Shown: piece after piece, positions 26,457 to 34,045 of the stretch
Layout of the letters: every line of letters begins with the position of its first letter
Position numbering within the stretch: the first letter of the stretch is position 1
Source of the DNA: Lysobacterales bacterium
GTDB taxonomy: Bacteria; Pseudomonadota; Gammaproteobacteria; Xanthomonadales; Rhodanobacteraceae
Reading direction: 5' to 3'
DNA: 43,890 nt
NCBI GenBank assembly: GCA_002632325.1
Contig: NSJK01000026.1
Span: 1 to 43,890 of the forward strand
The notes under the pieces: model-generated
The model's input: the letters and a program-made list of their open reading frames with translations, nothing else
Database searches by the model: none
What the model was told of the DNA's origin: nothing
Translations under genes and position numbers: made by a program

Positions 26457-26552
26457 TTAGTCCCGTCGATATGATCGATCGTGATGGAGCGTGGTGCCGG
26501 AAGAATGTTAATTTGACGCAGTCAGGGAGATTTTTCAGCATGAGGCTATTCG

Positions 26553-27734
26553 ATGTCTTGCTATTGCAAAGGATTCGTTGCGGCGCTCGCAGCCGCCGTG
26601 ACGCTTGGCGCACTGCCCCCGAGCCACGCTGCGTCAGTTGATTCCGCCGCCAACACGCTTGGGGCGTCTTTCGACCTCACGCTCATGATGAACTCGCTGT
26701 CGGTGTGCTCCACCACACCGAGCACGTCGGTGCGCGTCGGAGCGACTTACTTCAGCGGCAGCGCGCCAATCAGTCTTTCCGTGTCCGGCGTGCCGGCACC
26801 GAGTACGGCGGTGTTCGATCCGCAGGTGCTGACTCCGCAGGTGGCATCTTCCGAATTGACCTTGTCGGGCTTCGCAGGCGTGCCCCAGGGGAGTTACGCC
26901 TTGCTGGTTACCGGGACCGGGGCGGGCTCGGTCAGCAAGAACCTGCAATTGAATGTCGCCACGGGGCTGCCGGGCAGCGTCACTCCGCAGTTTCCCGCAG
27001 ACGGAGCCACGGGCGTCGAACTCAGGCCAACCTTGAATTGGCAAGAGCTTGGTGGTGCGAGCTCCTACAAACTGGAAGTTGCAAGCGACCTTGCATTCTC
27101 GAAAATCGTGTTCAGTCAGAACGGGATCACGAGCACGGCGAGGACTTTGCCTTGGTTGTCTCCGGGCAAGACCTATTACTGGCGGGTGACCGCGAACAGC
27201 GCCTGCGGTCAAGGTGTCGTTTCGTCGGCCATCAGGTTCACGACCGCGACAGAAATCTGCAGCGCGCCGGGAATTGCCATTTCCGGCGGATCTGTCGGCG
27301 TCAATGACACGATCGTCCTTGGCGGTTCGGATACGCTTTCCAATCTGATGGTGTCATTCAACGCGACGCATGGCTGGGTCGGCGACCTCAAGGTCACCTT
27401 GAGCAAAGCCAACGCCATTTCGGTGCTGATTGATCGCCCCGGCGTGCCGGCCACCGCGAATGGCTGTGGTGGCGCCAATATCGATGCGATTCTCGATGCG
27501 GCCTCGTCGAGGCCGGTCGAAGATGTCTGCGAAACCAGCGGCGTGGCCATTGCCGGCATCGTGGCGCCAAACACACCGGGCTTTGCGCCCTTCATCGGCC
27601 TGCCGCTGGAAGGGACATGGACCTTGAATGTTGCCAGCGTCGGAAATGGTGGTTCGGGATTCTTCAATGACTGGTGCCTCATTCCCGTCATTGTGGACGA
27701 CGTGATCTTCGAGGACGGATTCGAGACGCACTGA
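26553..27734 (+). CDS. Secreted protein with Ig/FnIII-like and P-type domains and IFEDGFE tail
   Basis: The product has 393 residues with a signal peptide (MSCYCKGFVAALAAAVTLGALPPSHA). A beta-rich domain follows (about 38-135), then an FnIII-like domain (about 145-235, FPADGATGVELRPTLNWQELGGASSYKLEV...YYWRV), then a proprotein-convertase P-type beta-sandwich (about 245-375, VNDTIVLGGSDTL, HGWVGDLKVTLSK, IDRPG, PLEGTWTLNV, FFNDWCL) and the tail DVIFEDGFETH. It aligns end to end with the C-terminal half of the protease at 28311 but has no catalytic domain. TGAGG stands about eight bases before ATG 26553. An out-of-frame ATG at 26540 also has a ribosome site, so a small frameshift in the leader cannot be excluded. 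It is probably exported; its function is unknown. Confidence 0.85.
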   Translation: MSCYCKGFVAALAAAVTLGALPPSHAASVDSAANTLGASFDLTLMMNSLSVCSTTPSTSVRVGATYFSGSAPISLSVSGVPAPSTAVFDPQVLTPQVASSELTLSGFAGVPQGSYALLVTGTGAGSVSKNLQLNVATGLPGSVTPQFPADGATGVELRPTLNWQELGGASSYKLEVASDLAFSKIVFSQNGITSTARTLPWLSPGKTYYWRVTANSACGQGVVSSAIRFTTATEICSAPGIAISGGSVGVNDTIVLGGSDTLSNLMVSFNATHGWVGDLKVTLSKANAISVLIDRPGVPATANGCGGANIDAILDAASSRPVEDVCETSGVAIAGIVAPNTPGFAPFIGLPLEGTWTLNVASVGNGGSGFFNDWCLIPVIVDDVIFEDGFETH

Positions 27735-27759
27735 GGTCTTTCCTGTTGATCGGTTTCAT

Positions 27760-27782
27760 GGGGCCGCCATGCGGCCCCTTTT
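27760..27782 (+). terminator. Rho-independent terminator
   Basis: GGGGCCGC, loop CAT, GCGGCCCC, followed by TTTT, 26 bases after the stop of the P-domain protein. The protease at 28311 ends with a near-identical terminator. Confidence 0.9.
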
Positions 27783-27915
27783 CAATGAGCCAGACTCTTC
27801 ACGTCATTCGAGATCCGCTGTGATCCGATCCTGGACAACATTCGGAATCGCATGCAGCGTGCGTTGTGGCAATGCAACAAATCGATTGTGCATTTCCGTC
27901 TTGCGCGCCCGGATG

Positions 27916-28210
27916 CCTGGGGCAACGCTGATCAAGTAGCACAACCGTCATGGCGTCCAGAAAGTTCGCCAGTCGCGTTGTGCGGCGAAGGCAAGGCTGG
28001 TTGCCTTGGCGAGCCGTGCGGCGCGACTGGGGGGCTTTCCGGGCGCCACCCAGTCGCAACAGATCAAACTGTTGGGCGACGCCTGTCTGCGCACAGCTCT
28101 TTGGCGCGTTGCCTTGAAAGACGGCCAGTCTGTCTGCGGCAGCGCTCCTCGATCTGCACGCAGACAGGGGGCGTGACGATTGCGCTACTTGATCAGCGTT
28201 GCCCTGGTTG
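27916..28210. repeat. Structured intergenic element bounded by an imperfect ~33-bp inverted repeat
   Basis: GGGCAACGCTGATCAAGTAG at 27919 is the exact reverse complement of CTACTTGATCAGCGTTGCCC at 28185-28204. The match extends outward with mismatches into CCGTCATG against CGTGACG. Between the arms lie nested hairpins: CCAGTCGCG with CGCGACTGG (27970-28031), CAACAG with CTGTTG, and CTGTCTGCG with CGCAGACAG. Neither strand carries a convincing gene. The remaining bases of the 576-bp gap (27735-28310) hold the terminator and the upstream region of the protease gene. Confidence 0.65.
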
Positions 28211-28310
28211 CCTAGCCGATTGCCGCGTCTCGGAAACGCCGCACAACACACATGTCTTTACAAATGTTAGGCTCGGCGGACAGGGGCAACAAAATCGGCT
28301 GGGGTCATCT

Positions 28311-30941
28311 ATGTCTCACAAACGCACAACACTGGTTGCGGCGCTGCTGATTGCCGCATCGACGGCAGGATTCGCCGCCGCCAACGGCAGCGCACCCGCA
28401 AGTTTCAGCGTTCCGCTTCAATCGATTGACCAAGTCGTGACCGCACGATTCGGCTCGCTCGATCTGCAAACCATCGCCGAGGAAGACGCCTTGCGCGAGG
28501 CCAGCGGCCAACCGATGCGCTTCGCGATCGCGCATGACAGCACGGTCGATGCTCGCAACGGCGGCAGTTGGGAAAGCAAGGGTGGGCAAAGCGTCTGGCG
28601 TTATCGCGTGCAAGCCGACAATGCCGCGTCCCTCAACTTCGGTTTCACGCATTTCCGCCTGCCGCCGAGTGCGCAGGTCTACATCTATGCGAGCAAGGAC
28701 CATGCGCAGTTGGCCGGTCCGTACAGCGCAGCCACGCACAACGCACTGGGCCAGTTGTGGACGCCGATCATTGCCGCCAGCGATGTCGTCATCGAACTGG
28801 ATGTCGCCAGCGGCGAACGCGATCAGGTCGAACTGGTGCTCGGCAAGATCAACCAGGGTTATCGCGGCTTCGGCACGCAGAGCAAGGGCTATGTGCAGCC
28901 CGCCCTGAACCTGACCGGTGAAGGCAAGTCGGCTTGCTCGCCTGATGCGATCCGCTCGGGTTCGTGCAACATGGACGTCGCCTGTCTCGATCCGTCCGAC
29001 CCGTGGAACAATCCGCGTCGCTCGGTCGGTGCCTACACGATTGCCGGTACCGACACCTGCACCGGCTCGCTGGTCAACAACACGGCGAACGACCGCAGCA
29101 TGCTGTTCATGACGGCCAGCCATTGCAACGTGGTCGCCAATCCCGCCGGTATCGTCGTCTACTGGAACTATGAATCGCCGACCTGCCGTTTGCCCGGCAG
29201 CGGGGCGAGCGGGACGCCGGTGACGCGGCCCAACACGACCAGCAGCGGTTCGACCTTCCTCGGTCGCACTCGCAATCCGTTCAACAGTGGCGATTGCACC
29301 AATGGCGCGGTCTGCTCGGACAACACCGTGGTGCGCCTCAATGGTACGCCCGACCCGGCGTGGAACCTGTATTGGGCCGGTTGGGACCGCAGCGCGACCG
29401 GCGCGGTGTGCACGCCCGGACCGAACCCGAATTCCGATGTCGGCGAGTGCGCCGCGATCCATCATCCGGGCGTTGACGAAAAGCGCATCACCTTCGTCGA
29501 ACAGAATTTCGAGGTCGGCGGCATCTCGGGCGGCACCAACACCCACTGGCATGCCTACTGGGATCCGACCCCGCCGATCCTGCCCGGCATTCCCGCGCCG
29601 CAGCCCCCATCGCTGCCGCCGGGCGTGACCGAACCGGGTTCCTCGGGTTCGCCGCTGTACAACGCCAGCCAGCATTTCGTCGGCGTGCTCAGTGGTGGTC
29701 CTTCGTCTTGCGGTGCGACCGGTGCGAATCTCTCGGACTTCTACGGCCAGCTCGCCGTTGCCTGGGAAGGCGAGGGCACCGCGGCGACGCGCATGAAGGA
29801 TTGGCTCGATCCGTCCAATACCGGCGCCACGGCGATCGACGGCATCGGCATGTCGCCGTTCACGTTCGCGCTCAGCCCGACGTCGGTGTCGGTGTGCAAC
29901 ACCACCAACAGCGCCGCGATCAATCTCGCCGCCACCTACGATCAGGGTTTCAGCAATCCGGTCAACCTGACCGCAACCGGCAACCCTGCGCCGAGCACGG
30001 CTGGATTTGCACCCGCAACGCTGACGCCGCCGACCGCGGCTTCGGTGCTGACCTTGGGCGGTCTCTCGGGTGTTGCGCCGGGCAGTTACACGGTCGTGGT
30101 GACGGGCACGAGCGGCTCGGATGTTGTCAACAAGAACCTGCCGTTGACGGTCGCCGCTGCACTGTCGGGCAGCATGAACCTGCAGTCGCCCGCTGACGGT
30201 GCCACCAGCGTCGGCACCAGCCCGACCCTGACTTGGGCCGCGCTCACCGGTGCCGCTTCGTACACGGTCGAAGTTGCCACCGATGCTGTGTTCGCCAACA
30301 TCGTCGTGAGCCAGGCGGGTGTCACCGGTACCAGTCACGTCGCCACGGGCCTCAACCCGAGCACGACCTACTACTGGCGCGTGAAGCCGACCAATGGCTG
30401 CGGCGATGGTACGGTCTCGGCAACCTTCAGCTTCACCACGGCCAACATCATTTGCCACGCGCCGTCGCCAGCCCTGGCGATTCCCGACGGCAATGCGACG
30501 GGCGTCAACGACACGATCACGCTCACCGATACCTCGGTGCTCACGGGTCTCACCGTGTCGATCAAGGCCGCGCACACCTGGGTGGGTGATCTCAAGTTCA
30601 CGCTGTCGAAAGATGCGGCCACCTCGGCGCTGATTGATCGTCCGGGCGTTCCGGCGAGCACGTTTGGTTGCAGCGGCAACGACTACGACGTGATCCTCGA
30701 CGACGCGGCCGGCAGTCCGGTCGAAACCGCGTGTGCCGCGACGGCTCCCGCCATCACCGGCACGCTCTCGCCCAATGCGCCGGGCCTCGCGCCGTTCACC
30801 GGTCTGTCGCTCGCAGGCACCTGGACCCTCAACGTGTCCGACAATGCCGGTGGCGATACTGGCAGCCTCACCGAGTGGTGCCTGATCCCGCAGCTTGCGC
30901 CGAGCGACGTGATCTTCAAGGATGGCTTCGAGACGCCGTAA
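28311..30941 (+). CDS. Secreted trypsin-like serine protease with FnIII-like and P domains and IFKDGFE tail
   Basis: The product has 876 residues with a signal peptide (MSHKRTTLVAALLIAASTAGFAAA). A propeptide-like region follows (about 25-200). The catalytic domain resembles lysyl endopeptidases: His271 in MTASHCN, Asp337 in CSDNTVVRL and Ser445 in GSSGSPL, with many Cys. After it come a beta domain (about 515-610), an FnIII-like domain (about 615-715), a P-type domain (about 725-860) and the tail DVIFKDGFETP. The C-terminal 370 residues parallel the protein at 26553. ATG 28311 starts the signal peptide; the open frame runs further upstream but translates the structured intergenic element. 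It is probably secreted as a zymogen, with the P domain supporting folding. Confidence 0.92.
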   Translation: MSHKRTTLVAALLIAASTAGFAAANGSAPASFSVPLQSIDQVVTARFGSLDLQTIAEEDALREASGQPMRFAIAHDSTVDARNGGSWESKGGQSVWRYRVQADNAASLNFGFTHFRLPPSAQVYIYASKDHAQLAGPYSAATHNALGQLWTPIIAASDVVIELDVASGERDQVELVLGKINQGYRGFGTQSKGYVQPALNLTGEGKSACSPDAIRSGSCNMDVACLDPSDPWNNPRRSVGAYTIAGTDTCTGSLVNNTANDRSMLFMTASHCNVVANPAGIVVYWNYESPTCRLPGSGASGTPVTRPNTTSSGSTFLGRTRNPFNSGDCTNGAVCSDNTVVRLNGTPDPAWNLYWAGWDRSATGAVCTPGPNPNSDVGECAAIHHPGVDEKRITFVEQNFEVGGISGGTNTHWHAYWDPTPPILPGIPAPQPPSLPPGVTEPGSSGSPLYNASQHFVGVLSGGPSSCGATGANLSDFYGQLAVAWEGEGTAATRMKDWLDPSNTGATAIDGIGMSPFTFALSPTSVSVCNTTNSAAINLAATYDQGFSNPVNLTATGNPAPSTAGFAPATLTPPTAASVLTLGGLSGVAPGSYTVVVTGTSGSDVVNKNLPLTVAAALSGSMNLQSPADGATSVGTSPTLTWAALTGAASYTVEVATDAVFANIVVSQAGVTGTSHVATGLNPSTTYYWRVKPTNGCGDGTVSATFSFTTANIICHAPSPALAIPDGNATGVNDTITLTDTSVLTGLTVSIKAAHTWVGDLKFTLSKDAATSALIDRPGVPASTFGCSGNDYDVILDDAAGSPVETACAATAPAITGTLSPNAPGLAPFTGLSLAGTWTLNVSDNAGGDTGSLTEWCLIPQLAPSDVIFKDGFETP

Positions 30942-30966
30942 GGCAAGGCTCAAGTCGTACATTCAA

Positions 30967-30992
30967 GGGGCCGCATTGCGGCCCCTTTTTTT
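30967..30992 (+). terminator. Rho-independent terminator
   Basis: GGGGCCGC, loop ATT, GCGGCCCC and seven T, 25 bases after the protease stop. It is nearly the same as the terminator at 27760. Confidence 0.93.
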
Positions 30993-31061
30993 CACCGCTT
31001 CAGCGCATGGCCCCGGCGGTGATGCGCAATGGTTCTGTCTCTGCGCCTGTGCACAACCCAA

Positions 31062-33247
31062 TCAGAGCAGGCGCATCAACTCGGGCAGCAGGGGCAGCTT
31101 GCGCACGCGCACGGTGGTTGCGGCGTAGACCGCGTTGGCGAGTGCGGGCCCGGCGCTGGCGCTGGCGAGCGCGGGATCGACCGCGTCGGCCGTGGAGTCG
31201 ATGATCTCGATCTCGGTGCTGCGTGGCGACAGGCCCAGCCGCAACAGCGGGTAGTCTTGAAGATTGTGTTGCTGTACGCGCCCGTCCTTGAGCGTGATCG
31301 CTTGATGCAAGGTCGCGGCGAGACCATCGAGTGTGGCGCCGGCGACTTGCTCCTGAGCATTGCGTGGATTGATCGTGCGGCCGATGTCGGCGACGCAGAC
31401 AGCGCGCAGGATGCGCAGCTGTCCACCCTCGACTGCCACCTCGAAGGCATGCGCGAAACTGCCGCCACCGCCCGCGTGGCAGGCAATGCCGAGGCCGCGA
31501 CCATCGGTGCGTGGTGTGGTCCAGTCGATGCGCTGTGCGCAGCGACGCAGCACCTGAGTCAGACGTGTGCGCTCGACGCCATGGATGGTCGCGGGCGCCT
31601 TCGCGTCTTCGAGCATTGCCAGTCGCATCTTGACCGCGTCCTGGCGCGAAATCACCGCGAGTTCGTCGATGAAGCACTCCACCGCGAATGCGCGCAGCGC
31701 ATCGAGCCAGGCGCCACCCGCGAGCGGCAGATTCGTGCTGAGCGGATGGAAACGCTGTTCGAGATGGGCGACGAAGCCGGCCGGAAACGCCTGCGCCTCG
31801 AGCAGGCCGGCATTGGGCGTGCGCGCATCGAGCGGCGTCGCTGCGCAGCGGTGCGACCACGCGGCGATGCGGTTGTGCCCATCGAGCGACGCGGCCAGCG
31901 CATGCACGCTCAGCGGCCGGTAGCGATCGTGCTGCAGATCATCGCTGCGCGTCCACATCAGCTTGACCGGCTTGCCGGCTGCCTTGGCGACCACCACCGC
32001 CTCGGCCACATAGTCGTTGTCGAGGCGCCGGCCGAAACTGCCGCCACCACGCGGCAGTTCGATGGTGATGTCCTCGCCGCGCAGTCCGGTCAGGCTGGCG
32101 ATGAGTTTCGTCGCGCCTTCGGGGTCCTGCACCGAGGCGACCAGTCGCGCGCCATCCTGATTGATTTCGATGAGGGCGTTGGGCGGTTCCATCACCGCGT
32201 GGGCCAGGAAGGGCAGTTCGTAGCGCGACTCCAGACGATGTCGCGCAGGCTGCTTGCGGATGCGCACGGGCTCGCCATCGCTGCGCACCGCGATGCCGCC
32301 GTCGGCGGCATCGAGCGCAGCATGTGCGGCGGCGATGAGTGCTGCGCTCGATTCGCCTTCGCCCGCTGCGGCCTGCCATTCGATTTCGAGCAGGTCGCGG
32401 GCCTGCAGGGCCGCCCAACTGTGTCTGGCGAGCACGGCGATGCCGGCAACCTGCGCTGCGGCCGCGGTCTTGGGCAGCTCGATCACGTCGATCACGCCGG
32501 CCACCTTGCGCGCCTCGCCATCGTCGAAGCGCAGCAGCGATCCGCCCAGCTGCGGACAGCGCGCAATCACCGCGACGAGCGCGCCGGGGCCGTAGTGATC
32601 GATGCCGAAGCGACGCCGGCCGGTGACGATTTCGCGCGCATCGGCTGTCAGCGTCGGCTTGCCGATGATGGTGAAAGCGGACTCGGCCTTGGGTGTGGGC
32701 GCGGTCGCGGGCGGTGCGATTGCGGCGGCGCTGCGTGCGAGTGCGCCATAACTGAGTTTGCGACCATCACTGGCGATGACTTCGCCGGCTTGCGTGCGCA
32801 GGGACTCGGCGGGCAGGTTCCATTCGCGCGCGGCCGCTTGCAGCAGCAGCCAGCGCGCGTTGGCGCCGGCCTGGCGCAGGAAGCTGCGGACCGCCATGCT
32901 GGTTGCGTCACTGCCGGGGCTGCCCCGGGGAAAGTCGTTGCCGGCGCCGCCGTAGGGCAGTTGCAGCACGCGCACCTGCGACCAGTCGAGATCGAGTTCC
33001 TCGGCGATCAGCATCGGCAGATCGGTGAACACGCCCTGGCCGACTTCGCAGGCGGGCGCGCCGATCACGATGCGGTTGTCACGCTCGATGCGCAGGAATG
33101 GGCCGACGCCGGTGTAGTCCTCGCCGAGCAATTCCGGCGGCACGTTGGCCGTGGGTGCGGCGAGCAGGGCGGGCGCGAGCAGCAGGGCACCGCTGCCGGT
33201 GAGGCTGATGGCAAGAAAGCGGCGACGGCCTGCGTTGAACGGAGCAC

Positions 33248-33251
<4 letters not shown>
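31062..33251 (-). CDS. Molybdopterin-binding subunit of an IorB-type hydroxylase (xanthine dehydrogenase family)
   Basis: This 729-residue protein begins with a Tat-type signal (RRRFLAIS, then a hydrophobic run). It shows the two-lobed layout of isoquinoline 1-oxidoreductase beta-like enzymes: ACEVGQGVFTDLPMLIAEELD, ELPFLAHAVMEPPNA, RGGGSFGRRLDNDYVAEAVVVAK, RAFAVECFIDELA and LANAVYAATTVRVRKLP. These enzymes hydroxylate N-heterocycles or oxidise aldehydes in the periplasm. The usual G-x-G-E-P stretch holding the catalytic Glu is not visible near the C-terminus; TADAVDPALASASAGPALAN stands there. The start overlaps the stop of the 2Fe-2S subunit (ATGA), so the subunits are coupled. No cytochrome subunit or XdhC-like maturation gene is adjacent. 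Confidence 0.88.
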
Positions 33252-33790
<539 letters not shown>

Positions 33791-33848
33791 CTGCGCATTG
33801 TGGCATTGGCAGGTGCACGGCGGCGAGGAGGCCGCGCGCGGAAAGACC

Positions 33849-33915
33849 GTCGGGGACGTAGCCCCGACCTACAAGCCGAATGTGCGCATGTCGCAGGTCG
33901 GCCCTGCGTGGCCGA
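33849..33915. repeat. Pair of REP-like hairpins
   Basis: GTCGGGG pairs with CCCCGAC over ACGTAG (33849-33868), and GTCGGCC with GGCCGAC over CTGCGT about 45 bases later. Such paired GC-rich palindromes are common intergenic repeats in this order. They sit in the divergent gap between the hydroxylase and lysC-lysA. Confidence 0.6.
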
Positions 33916-34045
33916 CGCATGCGGGATGGTCATGCGTGCCCGCGATATGCCATCAAGTGATGGCCGGGTGCCATGGTTTGGCCATGTGCTTGCGTTATGC
34001 TGCGATGCACGATCGGTCGTATTCCACATCGTCGGTACCAATCCA

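Noticed and set aside
26270..26641. 123-residue frame running through the MITE
   Set aside because: It crosses the terminal repeats and hairpins of the element and has no domain-like features.
27916..28210. Integron attC sites or gene cassettes
   Set aside because: There are many hairpins, but I find no GTTRRRY/RYYYAAC core pairs in the right places and no integrase or cassette genes.
7192..30941. IFxDGFE tails as exosortase H substrates
   Set aside because: Exosortase signals need a short motif, a membrane helix and a basic end. These tails have no helix after the motif.
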